A DNA stretch of 62,746 nt. Origin: Elusimicrobia bacterium CG1_02_56_21. Lineage in GTDB: Bacteria > Elusimicrobiota > Elusimicrobia > Elusimicrobiales > UBA9959. Where the stretch lies: the NCBI GenBank assembly GCA_001871115.1, contig MNUR01000011.1, forward strand, positions 1 to 62,746, written 5' to 3'. The position numbers were made by a program, and so were the translations under genes. Position 1 is the first letter of the stretch; each line of letters starts with the position of its first letter. Below are positions 16,201-24,194 of this stretch, piece after piece. The notes beneath the pieces were generated by a model. The model searched no databases. It was not told the origin of the DNA and was given only the letters and a program-made list of their open reading frames with translations.

Positions 16201-19100
16201 CCGGCCGGGTTCCGGGCGGGAGCCTGAATCGCAGGGCTTTGAGCCTGCAGGACCTGTACGGGGCGGACTGTTTTTTTGGGGCTGGCAGCCGGGCGTGAGG
16301 AACGGTAGTTAGCACCGGTAAGCTTTACCGCCAGCTTTGAAACTTTCTTTTCCAGCGCGTCCTTAACCCCGGCTTCGCCGTTCTCCCAGGCGGCAAGGTT
16401 CAGGCTGCAGCCGAGAGAAGCAAGGCGGGCGAGGGCGCGCGCGGTGTCGGTAATGCCGGAGCGTTTGCCGGAGGACGAATCGAGAGCGAAAGCCGTATGC
16501 TCTTTCCCGGCCAGGATGGAAGCCGCGAGCCCGGTAAGCCGGGCGCCAGGGCCCACTTCCAGGAATACCCGGAGCCCTGAGGCGTACATCTTTTCCACCA
16601 TCGCAGTAAATTCCACCGGCGACGCCAGCTGAGAGGCAAGTATCTCGCGCGCTTTGTCGGCAGAATCCGGGTAGACGTCAGCGGTTTTATTTGCGTAAAC
16701 GCGGGTCCCGGGTTTGTTGAATTTGATCTTTCCGAGCGCGGCGGCGAAGTCTTTTTTGGCGCCGGCCACAAGAGGGCTGTGGAAGGCCGCGGAAACCCGG
16801 AGGGCCGTATTTTTGAGGGAGCGGGCGGTAAAACATTCCGCGGCCCTTTTGATTTCTTCAGAGCGCCCGGAAAGCACGAACTGGGCCGGGGCGTTCTTAT
16901 TGGCTAGTATCAGGTCCAGCTTTTCCTCGTTTATAACTTTTTCCACTTCGGCGAGAGGGGCCTGCACCGCAAGCATGCCGCCCCGGTCGCCCGCGCCCTG
17001 CGCCATCAGGCTGCCGCGCAGCTTTGACATGGCGAACAGCGAGGGGATATCAAAAACTCCGGCGGCGCAGAGAGCCGGCAGTTCGCCATAGCTGTGCCCT
17101 GCAAAAGCGTCAGGAGAGAGTCCGAAACCGGCCAGGACGCTGTATGCGCCCATAGAGGCCGCGCCCAGCGCGGGCTGTGCTACCCTGGTGTCGCGCAGTT
17201 CTTCAGCCTGCTGCTCCTTGCCGGCCGGGGTAAAAGCCGCGTGGGGGTAGATGAAGTCGGAGAGCCTTTTGTTCCCGCCGAACTCTTTGTCTGCGGCCGT
17301 GAGCGTGTTCAGGGCCTCGGGAAAGCGGCAGGCTATGTCGCGCTGCATGCCGGGATACTGGGCCCCCTGGCCGGGGAACAGCACCGCCAGTTTTTCCGGG
17401 GCGCCGGAAGAGAAAAATACGCCGTCGGGGGTGGCCCAGGACTTGTTTGCTTTTTGCGAGTCCAGGCTGGAGAGGGCGGAATCTATGATCTTGTCCCAGT
17501 CCTGTTTGTCGCGCTCGAGCACAAGGGTAAGTCTCGAGGGATCGGCGGCCTTGAAAGCCGCGCGGGAGCGCATGGAATTTATCCTTACCTCGTCCCAACT
17601 TAGTCCTTTCCAGGAATTGAGCTGCTGTTTGAGGGCTTCGGAACCGGCGCCGGAGAAAGCGGCTATCTGTACGTCTCCGTCCCAGTCCGGCTGGTTTTTT
17701 GCGGCGGAGTGCTCTTCCAGTATCGCGTGGAAATTAGCCCCGCCAAAGCCCATCGCGCTTACGGCCGCGCGGCGAGGGTGGTCTTTTTTTACCCAGGGCC
17801 GGAGATCGGCGTTAAGGTAGAAAGGGGTTGTGGCCGAGGATAATTGTTTAAGGGGGGTTGTGACTTTTATGGAAGGGGGCAGGGTTTTATTGTAGAGCGA
17901 GAGAGCCGCTTTAATGATCCCGGCCGAGCCTGCCGCGGCCTTGGTGTGGCCTATCATGGATTTTACCGAGCCGAGGGCGCACCAGGCGCCTTCCTTGCCG
18001 GAGCCGTAAACTTCGGTTAAAGCGTCCAATTCCACGCCGTCGCCTATCGCGGTCCCGGTTCCGTGGGCTTCCACCATTTCTATCGTGTCGGGGGAGATCC
18101 CCGACGTGCTGTAAGCGTTGCGCAGCGCGCGGGCCTGACCTTCCGGGGTGGGCGCGTAGATTGCTTTTCCTTTTCCGTCCGAGGACGATCCGACTCCCTT
18201 GAGTACCGCGTAGATCCTGTCCCCGTCCTTCACGGCGTCTTCAAGGCGCTTAAGGGCTACCATCCCCAGTCCTTCTCCCAGCGCGGTTCCGTCGGCAGAG
18301 GCGTCGAAGGGCTTGGCGTCCCCGGAGGCGGAGAGGGCGGGGGTTTTGCTGAAGCACATATACATGAAAATGTCGTTAAAGCAGTCCACGCCCCCGGTTA
18401 CAACCATGGAGGAGCGTCCCGCAGCGAGTTCCAGCGAAGCCATGTGCACGGCTGAAAGCGAGCTGCCGCAGGCCGCGTCCACTACGCAATTGGTCCCGCC
18501 CAAATTGAAACGGTTGGCTATGCGGCCGGCGACCACGTTGCCGAGCAGGCCGGGGAAGGAACTTTCCTGCCAGGGGACATAGTCCTCCTGCATGCGGGCA
18601 ATGATGGCCTCTGAGTCGGCGCCGGTTATCCCGAATTCAGCCAGGGCTTTGCGCCACTTGGGGTGGCCGAGCCTGGCGCCTAGCGGTATCACAAGTTCAA
18701 GGGAGCCGGTCACGCCGAGGATGACGCTCACGCGGCTGCGGTCAAAATCCCGGCCGGGGCCGTAGCCCGCGTCCTGCAGGGCCATCTTCGCGGTGAGCAG
18801 GCCCAGCAGCTGGGCGCTGTCCGTAGCTTCCAGGGCATTAGGGGCAAGGCCGAATTCGGAGGGATCGAAATCCACTGGCAGGATAAAGCCGCCGCGGCGC
18901 GCGTAGGTGCGGTCCGGGCTCTTCGGGTTTTTGTCGAAATAATCTTCGGGCAGCCAGTGGGAGGCGGGAACGTCGGTGATAGCGTCCACGCCGTTCTTTA
19001 TATTAGCCCAGAACCTGTTGGCGTTCTCGGCCTTGGGGAAAAGGCAGCCTATGCCCACTATAGCTATGGGGGATTGAACCGAATTGTTTTTTTCGCTCAT
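13272..19100 (-). CDS. pfaA: PfaA-like PUFA synthase subunit, KS-AT-ACP-KR-DH
   Basis: Multidomain synthase subunit of 1,942 residues that loads malonyl units and carries the chain. Ketosynthase about 10-465: Cys211 (DAACGSS), His346 (EAHGTGT), His385 (SMIGHTK). Malonyl-type acyltransferase about 570-865: Ser670 (GHSYGE). A Gln/Ala/Pro-rich linker is followed by a single acyl carrier protein at about 1058-1134 with phosphopantetheine site Ser1093 (LGIDSIKR). Ketoreductase about 1175-1650: TGGARG at 1385-1390, catalytic Tyr1569 and Asn1573. A C-terminal PKS-type dehydratase has His1682 in an H-x3-G-x4-P motif, then a DAAFQ motif. Known PUFA synthases have several tandem ACPs; one is unusual. 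No phosphopantetheinyl transferase is in the window. The start lies 12 nt past pfaD. Confidence 0.93.
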   Translation of the reverse strand: MSEKNNSVQSPIAIVGIGCLFPKAENANRFWANIKNGVDAITDVPASHWLPEDYFDKNPKSPDRTYARRGGFILPVDFDPSEFGLAPNALEATDSAQLLGLLTAKMALQDAGYGPGRDFDRSRVSVILGVTGSLELVIPLGARLGHPKWRKALAEFGITGADSEAIIARMQEDYVPWQESSFPGLLGNVVAGRIANRFNLGGTNCVVDAACGSSLSAVHMASLELAAGRSSMVVTGGVDCFNDIFMYMCFSKTPALSASGDAKPFDASADGTALGEGLGMVALKRLEDAVKDGDRIYAVLKGVGSSSDGKGKAIYAPTPEGQARALRNAYSTSGISPDTIEMVEAHGTGTAIGDGVELDALTEVYGSGKEGAWCALGSVKSMIGHTKAAAGSAGIIKAALSLYNKTLPPSIKVTTPLKQLSSATTPFYLNADLRPWVKKDHPRRAAVSAMGFGGANFHAILEEHSAAKNQPDWDGDVQIAAFSGAGSEALKQQLNSWKGLSWDEVRINSMRSRAAFKAADPSRLTLVLERDKQDWDKIIDSALSSLDSQKANKSWATPDGVFFSSGAPEKLAVLFPGQGAQYPGMQRDIACRFPEALNTLTAADKEFGGNKRLSDFIYPHAAFTPAGKEQQAEELRDTRVAQPALGAASMGAYSVLAGFGLSPDAFAGHSYGELPALCAAGVFDIPSLFAMSKLRGSLMAQGAGDRGGMLAVQAPLAEVEKVINEEKLDLILANKNAPAQFVLSGRSEEIKRAAECFTARSLKNTALRVSAAFHSPLVAGAKKDFAAALGKIKFNKPGTRVYANKTADVYPDSADKAREILASQLASPVEFTAMVEKMYASGLRVFLEVGPGARLTGLAASILAGKEHTAFALDSSSGKRSGITDTARALARLASLGCSLNLAAWENGEAGVKDALEKKVSKLAVKLTGANYRSSRPAASPKKTVRPVQVLQAQSPAIQAPARNPAGLAFTSDALRIAQESMAALQKMQEQTALLHARFLEGQEAAQRSFQALVDQQQQLFSGAPAVQLPVFRPAPVTPSPIQTPALPAAPAAVSGGLNVEQVLLAIVSSQTGYPAESLNPDMDMESDLGIDSIKRVAILSELQERLPSAPRITPEQLGSIRTLRQVTAYISAGMPQAAAQPAASAAPAPVRAKSDDEITREILKTAAFNQTAPREKVELSSKLPLWITDDGSELATGIVKNLTERGYRAQKVSLTGPGTAAPDEGLAGLVILAPAARLEKKSLWGKDSEDFQKAAFRLTQIAGPALRAAGKKSGACLMTVSRLDGSFGISGLKAEQDPVFGGLAGLAKTAAHEWQEVSCRALDAASDWQHTVSVAQTVADELFFKGPAEMGISETGSKVVLLSSSEQVKGGKLQLGKSDVVLITGGARGVTAEAAAALAAACGPKLAILGRSPLPAAEENWLAGCPGEADIKKALISRNPGMAPKAAGEQCRQIMAAREIRTQLNRFEAAGSHAVYFSADIRDAQSVSDAIKKITDKLGPVRGFVHGAGVLADKLILDKTAEQFESVFDTKVSGLRNILTSLELPKLKFLALYSSSTARFGRTGQCDYAMANEVLNKTAQLIARRLPDCRTVSFNWGPWDGGMVNDGLKALFAKEGVGVIGLEPGGKFLVAELAANSGPVEVVAVARPRTAARPESPAAAGTTQAFEVSVSTEDYPFLRSHVINGKAVVPTAIISEWLAHGALHGNPGLLFHGFNNLKIYKGIILGAEALKLSVRAGKPSKKEGCFAVPAELRGPDGELHAGAEIILAASLPRPGTPGPEFALKPYPRAIEQAYGEILFHGEDMRFIRSVAGVSEKGIVIDASASLPPGSWLRRPLRDKWLADPAALDAAFQGMILWTFENSGACSLPNCAASYRQFAAYPANGVRVAARITRCSEHSAVADIDFTDSNGKLVARIEGYECTVDKALNAAFMKRTLGAVAA

Positions 19101-19112
19101 GATTTTTACCTT

Positions 19113-20690
19113 TTATCGGAAGAATCGGGACAGCTGCTCCCTTGTCTGTGGTTCCTGCCGCGCCAGCCGGGAATCTGCGGATACTCCCTGGCAGCGCAGC
19201 GCGTGCAGGCGGGTAAGCGCCGCCGCGCCGGCGAGTAAATTGTGGGCGACCGTGACCGCGTCGCGGGCTTCGGGCTGCTCCAGGAACGAGCCTTTGACCC
19301 ACTCGTTAAATGCCCCCATAGCCGGGCCGCACCAGATCTGGTAATCCAGTTTGCGGCTTTCGTCCCCGGCCAGCGGCCAGCGGGAAGACTGGCTGAGGTA
19401 CCAGCGGAACACCAGGGCCATCTTGAATTTAGGATCCTTGTCCGCGCGCCCGGCCTTGGCCGGGTCTTTGCGCATAAAGTATTCCCTGGTTCCCCGCCAG
19501 ATCTCTTCGAAAGAAGCGCGGAAATAATCCCGTTCAAGCGCGGCGCGGGTTTCTCCGGGCAGTTCTTCAAAGCTGTTGTAAGCGCGGTAATATTCGTAAA
19601 GCTTGTTTGAGCGCATCGCGAACATGGTCCCGCGCTTAAGGATCTGTACTTTTACTCCCATCTCGAACATGTCGGCGGCGGCGGCCATGGCCACGTCCGC
19701 CTGTTCGGCTCCCGCCAGGAGTTTCCTGACGATATCGGAGGTTCCTGATTCTACGCAGGCCTGGTTGACCGAGCCGGTGACTATATAGGCGGCGCCCATC
19801 ATGAAAGCCGCGGCGGCGGCCTCGGGGGTGGCTATCCCGCCGCCGGCCCCGACCCTCAGCCCGGAGGGATAGGCGCGGGCGGCCTGTATCCTGTCGCGAA
19901 GCGCGATCATAGTGGGCAGCAGGTTCACCAGCGGGCGGTTGTCGGTATGGCCCCCGGAATCCGCTTCGGCGGTGACGTCATCGGCTACGGGGATAGCGGC
20001 GGCGAGTTCGGCTTGCTCGGGCGTAAGGTCCCTCGAGGAGACCAGTTCTTTTAAAAATTTATCTTCCGGGGGGGAGAAGAAGCGCGTGGCCACCTCGGTT
20101 CTGGAGACTTTGCCTATCACCCGGTTCGGAGTTTCAATTTCTCCGGCGGCGTTCCTGCGGATCCCGGCCGTCCGGAAACGGACGAGCGGCAGGGTAAGGT
20201 TTATAAAGGCGGAAGCTTCTATGAGCTTTACGCCCCGCCGCAGATAAAGGTCTGCCAGCGCGGTCTCCAGCTCCGAGTCGGAGGGGCTGTGTATGAGATT
20301 GAAGCCGTAATTAAGGGCCTTGCCGGACTGCAGGCGGTCTATGGCCTTTTCCACTTCCTCAAGCGGCTGGCCCGCCGCGCCGTAGAAACCCAGCATGCCC
20401 GCCCCGCCCAAAGCTTCGGCCAGACCGGTTGAGCTTATTCCGTTGGCCATTGAGCCGCCCACATATGCGTATTTAAGGTTATGAGCCCTGCAAAAGCCGG
20501 AATCTCCCAGGTTTTCAGGGCGGCAGACAGGTATAACCGCGGCCGAAGAAGAAAGTCCGGGGGTGAAGACCAGGCCGCTCTCGCGGCTATGCAGGGAGAA
20601 AGCGCTTCCGATGTCGAGCAGGTACGACATCGTTTCAGGCGAATAGGGCAGAGAAAGGGCGGTTTCCGTGTGTTGCGCTGGTGCAGTCAA
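19113..20690 (-). CDS. pfaD: PfaD-like trans-acting enoyl reductase (FMN, nitronate-monooxygenase fold)
   Basis: Protein of 525 residues in the PfaD/trans-AT enoyl reductase family, a flavin TIM barrel related to 2-nitropropane dioxygenase. It reduces selected enoyl-ACP intermediates during chain building, leaving the other double bonds in place. Visible features are the GGSMANGISS segment, the conserved ADSGGHTDNRP motif, the glycine-rich phosphate-binding GAGGGIATP-EAAAAAFMMGA and a C-terminal helical part (YFMRKDP, WCGPAMGAFNEWVKGSFLE) typical of PfaD. The start codon is TTG, supported by AAGGAG seven bases upstream. It is the first gene of the operon, as pfa1 is in myxobacteria. Confidence 0.92.
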   Translation of the reverse strand: MTAPAQHTETALSLPYSPETMSYLLDIGSAFSLHSRESGLVFTPGLSSSAAVIPVCRPENLGDSGFCRAHNLKYAYVGGSMANGISSTGLAEALGGAGMLGFYGAAGQPLEEVEKAIDRLQSGKALNYGFNLIHSPSDSELETALADLYLRRGVKLIEASAFINLTLPLVRFRTAGIRRNAAGEIETPNRVIGKVSRTEVATRFFSPPEDKFLKELVSSRDLTPEQAELAAAIPVADDVTAEADSGGHTDNRPLVNLLPTMIALRDRIQAARAYPSGLRVGAGGGIATPEAAAAAFMMGAAYIVTGSVNQACVESGTSDIVRKLLAGAEQADVAMAAAADMFEMGVKVQILKRGTMFAMRSNKLYEYYRAYNSFEELPGETRAALERDYFRASFEEIWRGTREYFMRKDPAKAGRADKDPKFKMALVFRWYLSQSSRWPLAGDESRKLDYQIWCGPAMGAFNEWVKGSFLEQPEARDAVTVAHNLLAGAAALTRLHALRCQGVSADSRLARQEPQTREQLSRFFR

Positions 20691-20741
20691 GTGATTCTCC
20701 TTAAAAGCGGCGTAGTTGTATCGGAAAGACTAACCGCTCAT

Positions 20742-20771
20742 ATTATATATGTTTACCTTATAGCCGGTCTA
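20742..20771 (-). promoter_or_regulatory. candidate promoter of the pfa-ole operon
   Basis: Reading the minus strand, TAGACC (20771-20766) and TATAAT (20747-20742) are separated by 18 bp, about 50 bp before the pfaD start. The -10 is a perfect consensus in an AT-rich patch; the -35 matches four of six sigma-70 positions. No other comparable promoter was noticed inside the seven-gene operon. Confidence 0.5.
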
Positions 20772-20899
20772 CCCTATATTCATGGCCTGGAGGGGTAACT
20801 TCCTGGATCATCGGAATAAAGCTAAAAGCGAGATGAGGAGGGTCAAAGCCGCGCTTCTACCGATTTTGGAGTTAATAGAAAAAACGTGTTGGTTTTTAA

Positions 20900-20950
20900 G
20901 GGGCTTCCCCGACGGGGAAGTCCCTTTCATTAGACACTTGCTGGTCTAAT
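20900..20950. repeat. two tandem hairpins in front of the small lipoprotein gene
   Basis: The first hairpin pairs GGGGCTTCCCC (20900-20910) with GGGGAAGTCCC (20914-20924) around a 3-base loop, with one G-T pair. The second pairs ATTAGAC (20929-20935) with GTCTAAT (20944-20950). The start codon at 20954 follows three bases later. The first could act as a weak terminator, but its T-run is short (TTTCATT). The pair could also be a leader or operator structure. Confidence 0.45.
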
Positions 20951-20953
20951 CAG

Positions 20954-21195
20954 ATGAAAAAGACACTGTTTGCGCTGCCTCCGGCGGCGCTCAGCTTGCC
21001 GTTGCCTGCAAAAAGCAGGAAGCCGTTGAAACCGCCGCGCCCGTCGCAACCGGGCAGGCTGCCGGAACGGCCGCGGACTCGGCCACTGTGGCAGAAGTGG
21101 CCGGCGAAGCCGAGGCCCCGGCTCCGGGGAGGCAGGAGAGAAGAAAGGTGAACAAGGTTATATTTAGCCCGCAGAGCCGGAACTTGTTTCAGTAA
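20954..21195 (+). pseudogene. small lipoprotein gene broken by a frameshift
   Basis: From ATG 20954 the frame gives a basic, hydrophobic start (MKKTLFAL-PPAAL) and then becomes a proline/arginine-rich sequence with no protein character, stopping at 21151. The overlapping frame supplies what is missing: LAVACKKQEAVETAAPV, a textbook lipobox and charged linker with acylatable Cys at 21007-21009, continuing as an Ala/Glu-rich tail to TAA at 21193-21195. One indel near 20975-20995 would join the two into a lipoprotein of about 80 residues. It is either a true pseudogene or a sequencing error. No function is suggested. No clear Shine-Dalgarno sequence; tandem hairpins abut the start. Confidence 0.5.
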
Positions 21196-21259
21196 ATGCC
21201 GGCTTTTTTTATATTCAAAAGTGTTAAAATTCAGGTATGCTTCCCGTGCCGGTGAATAT

Positions 21260-22750
21260 ATGAAAAAACTTGTTCCGCTCGTACTGCTCAGCCTGTTTTG
21301 CGGCTGCGGAAATTATTTTTCGGTAAGAGTTCCTTACCGGGTCCCGGACATGCCGGGGGCCGCGGCCGCGAGGCCAGCCCTTTCCGCGCTTTATGTGACG
21401 GTCAAAACCGATCCGGCTTCGGAGGAAAGCGCGTTGGGCTCCCTGGCCGGCGCGCTGCTCGGTAATTCCGGCCCTGATTTCAGGCCGGCCGAACTTGCCG
21501 CGAGAATTTCCCGCGCGCTTAACCGGCCCGGCTCCCGGGTCTGCGCCTGGCGCGTTGACAAGCTCGGGGTCGAAGACGCCTTCGCTCCTTTGCTTAAAAC
21601 CTCCGGCTTTTTGTCCGTGAACGTGGGCCGGCCTTCGGTGTCCTCCAAAAAGGAAGAGCGCTCCGTCACATACTACGATAGAAACAAGAAAAAACAGACC
21701 GTTAAGAGCAAGGTCTGGGTTTATTCCGCCTCAATGTCCGGCGAGATAAAGCTGTATTCCCGGCCCGGCATGGAGCTTCTGGATTCCTGGTCCGATACCT
21801 TTTCTTACACCGAGGAAAGGTCCGATAATTCAGCGGACGCCGGCGATTGGTACGCCGGCAGCGAGGATAAGTTTTTCGGCGTAATCAGCTCCAGGTTCGT
21901 AGCGCGTTATGCCGGGCGTCCTGTAGACCGCTTCAGACCGGTCTTTATGAAAAAGGACGACAAAGAGTCAGCCGAGGCGGGGCGGCTGGCCCAGCGGAAC
22001 AACTGGGACAAAGCCGAGGAAATATGGCTCAGGCGCGCCGCGGCGGAAGGCGGCTGGAGGGATTATCTCGGGCTTGCGGTTTCAGCGGAGCTTAAAAAAG
22101 ATTATGGGGCCGCTGAAGCCCATTATCGCCAGGCGCAGACACGCGCTGCGGGGGATAAAGAAGGGGCGAAAGTGTTCTGGGGGCAGATATTCCGCGACCT
22201 GGAACTGGTATCCTCCCCCAGGGCCGCCGGAGTTTGCGACGGGGAGTGGTTCGGGGTTAAAACGGCAGTGCTGCCTTTTTCGGAAGAGACCACGAGCGTA
22301 GACGGACCGCCGATGGTTAGGCAGCTGGTCTATGAGCGCCTGAAGGCGGCCGGCTATGACCTGGTGACGCCGGAAGATACGGATGCCGTTCTGAGGAAGC
22401 ACGGGTTCAGCGACGGGGGCCAGCTCGCTGCCTCCAAGCCGGAGATCATCGCAAAATGGCTGGGCGCCGGGAGGCTGATCTATTGCAATATCACGGATTT
22501 CGGAGAAATCATGGCCGGTGTTTATAACCGGCGCATGGTAAAAGGTTCAGTCAGTGTTTGGGAGCGGGACGGGCAGGAATTATCCTTCGAGGAAAGCGTC
22601 GTCAAGGTCAAAACCCCGAAGAGTTTTGTCGGAGGGATGATAACTCAGCTGGCAAAAGGGATAGTCGAGCGGATAAAAAACAAGCCTCTGGCTTACGAGT
22701 CCGGGCTATTTTCGGAGCAGGTTTCGGAGAACCTTCCTAACCGGCCATGA
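21260..22750 (+). CDS. outer-membrane-type lipoprotein with C-terminal DUF799 (GNA1162)-like domain
   Basis: Exported lipoprotein of 496 residues if started at ATG 21260 (MKKLVPLVLLSLFCGCG), which gives a good signal peptide and lipobox LFCGC. A longer reading frame from 21221 adds 13 residues with no signal character. Residues about 225-310 (EAGRLAQRNNWDKAEEIWLRRAA and what follows) look like TPR-type helices. The C-terminal third starts FGVKTAVLPFSEETTSVDGP and continues with YERLKAAGYDLVTPEDTDAVLRK in blocks, resembling DUF799/GNA1162 lipoproteins that accompany CsgG-like or LPS-related envelope systems. Substrate and partners are unknown. Confidence 0.6.
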   Translation: MKKLVPLVLLSLFCGCGNYFSVRVPYRVPDMPGAAAARPALSALYVTVKTDPASEESALGSLAGALLGNSGPDFRPAELAARISRALNRPGSRVCAWRVDKLGVEDAFAPLLKTSGFLSVNVGRPSVSSKKEERSVTYYDRNKKKQTVKSKVWVYSASMSGEIKLYSRPGMELLDSWSDTFSYTEERSDNSADAGDWYAGSEDKFFGVISSRFVARYAGRPVDRFRPVFMKKDDKESAEAGRLAQRNNWDKAEEIWLRRAAAEGGWRDYLGLAVSAELKKDYGAAEAHYRQAQTRAAGDKEGAKVFWGQIFRDLELVSSPRAAGVCDGEWFGVKTAVLPFSEETTSVDGPPMVRQLVYERLKAAGYDLVTPEDTDAVLRKHGFSDGGQLAASKPEIIAKWLGAGRLIYCNITDFGEIMAGVYNRRMVKGSVSVWERDGQELSFEESVVKVKTPKSFVGGMITQLAKGIVERIKNKPLAYESGLFSEQVSENLPNRP

Positions 22751-22773
22751 GCCCGGTCTTTTTAGGTTGGGCC

Positions 22774-22801
22774 TTGTAAATATCTTTGCGTGATATATAA
22801 T
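22774..22801 (+). promoter_or_regulatory. candidate promoter for the surface-protein gene run
   Basis: TTGTAA (22774-22779) and TATAAT (22796-22801) are 16 bp apart in an AT-rich patch between the lipoprotein stop and the ATG at 22847. The -10 is a perfect consensus. It could serve the genes from 22847 to 32421. Confidence 0.4.
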
Positions 22802-22846
22802 ATATTCGCGGCTTTAGCGCACTGCGGGTACGAGCGGCAGATTATC

Positions 22847-24187
22847 ATGCATCGTAAAATATTCACTATCCTGTTCGCATTCTCAGCGGCGGCCGCTTTT
22901 GCCGCTCCGGCGCATTGCGGCTGGGAGCGTCTGCGTTCCTCAGACGCGCCGCTGGCCGTGGTCTACGCCTCTACCGGCGCCTATGAGGTGGCTTACACCG
23001 TCGGCGAAAACTGCGCCAGCCCTTACGAACTGACACAGGCCGGGAACAGGGTCTGGTCCGGCTACCTCTCAATGGTCCCCTCCAGCCTTGTGAACCAGGG
23101 CTTTTACGGTTTTGACTCTACCGCCGGCGTTACCATGGACGGGGCCCTCTGGGGCGCGCCTCCGGGCCTCGCTGAGCTCAAACTTCTTTTTTCAACGGAC
23201 ATTTCCACTAGTCTATCCAGCCCGGGGATAAGCGTTACCCAGGTCCTGACCAGCACCGGCGCCGAGGTAAACGCCAACTGGCCGGTGAGCATGACTTATT
23301 CGGGGCAGCGCCTGGTCATTGTCCCCGGGGCTTCATGGCCCAAGGGCAGCGTATTCTCCGTCTATTATTCCTCCTCTATCGTAGACATCAACGGACTCCC
23401 CGTTTCCGGGGCCACCACTGTTTATTTTTCGGTCGTCATGGACCACCAGGCCGAAAATACGGCCGCCGCGCTGACGGACCGCCGCGTTCGGGTTCTGATC
23501 CCTGCCAACGCCTACGACGAAGATTTCTTCCTGACTCTGTCAACCGACGCGGGCAGGCAGGAGATCGTAGCGGCCAATACCAAACTGGCGGCTCTGCCCG
23601 GGTCCCCCGAGTTCCTGAATCTCGTGAACGTGCGCCCCTACGACGCCTCCGGCAACCCGGCGCAGCCTAATTCCGCGTGCGTGGTCACCCTGCCTTATCC
23701 GGACGCCACTGGCGACGGGATAGTGGACGATACAACAGGACGTCTTAAGGCTTCCAATCTGGCCGTCTGGCTTCTGGACGAAGAGCGGCAGCTCTGGGTA
23801 AAACAGACCGGGGCCGCGCTTGACGCGTCAGCGCGCAGCGTATCCCTGCCGGTTTCGCATTTCTCCAGCTACGGCCTGCTGGCCCTGCCCGATACCGACG
23901 TGGATTCTTCATACGCTTTTCCGGTCCCGTTCAGGCCCAATGCCGGAAACCCCGCCAGGTACGGAACCTGGGCCGGGGGGATTACTTTTACCAGTCTTCC
24001 GGCATACGGCAGGGTCAGGATCTACAGCATCAGCGGGGCCCTGGTCAGGGATTTCGGCATTGCGGCCCCGACCCTTAAGTGGGACCTGAAGAACGCGGAC
24101 GGACAGCTGGTAGCCAGCGGAGTTTATCTCTGGGAAATAACCGCCGGTAAAAACAGGAAGACCGGGAAACTGGTGGTAATAAAGTAG
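22847..24187 (+). CDS. secreted protein with Ig-like domain and FlgD-like / type-IX-like C-terminal domain
   Basis: Exported protein of 446 residues. ATG 22847 gives a clean signal peptide (MHRKIFTILFAFSAAAAFAAP); a GTG at 22790 would bury it. The middle region around residues 85-195 (DISTSLSSPGISVTQVLTS, then FSVYYSSSIVDINGLPVSG) resembles SbsA-type Ig-like modules. The last 80 residues (FPVPFRPNAGNPARYGTW, then VRIYSISGALVRDFGI, GVYLWEITAGKNRKTGKL and a final VVIK) form the FlgD-Ig/type A sorting-domain pattern used by type IX secretion cargo. A PorV-like gene follows directly and a SprA-like gene lies at 38562, consistent with such export. Its specific role is unknown. Confidence 0.65.
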   Translation: MHRKIFTILFAFSAAAAFAAPAHCGWERLRSSDAPLAVVYASTGAYEVAYTVGENCASPYELTQAGNRVWSGYLSMVPSSLVNQGFYGFDSTAGVTMDGALWGAPPGLAELKLLFSTDISTSLSSPGISVTQVLTSTGAEVNANWPVSMTYSGQRLVIVPGASWPKGSVFSVYYSSSIVDINGLPVSGATTVYFSVVMDHQAENTAAALTDRRVRVLIPANAYDEDFFLTLSTDAGRQEIVAANTKLAALPGSPEFLNLVNVRPYDASGNPAQPNSACVVTLPYPDATGDGIVDDTTGRLKASNLAVWLLDEERQLWVKQTGAALDASARSVSLPVSHFSSYGLLALPDTDVDSSYAFPVPFRPNAGNPARYGTWAGGITFTSLPAYGRVRIYSISGALVRDFGIAAPTLKWDLKNADGQLVASGVYLWEITAGKNRKTGKLVVIK

Positions 24188-24194
24188 CGCTCTG

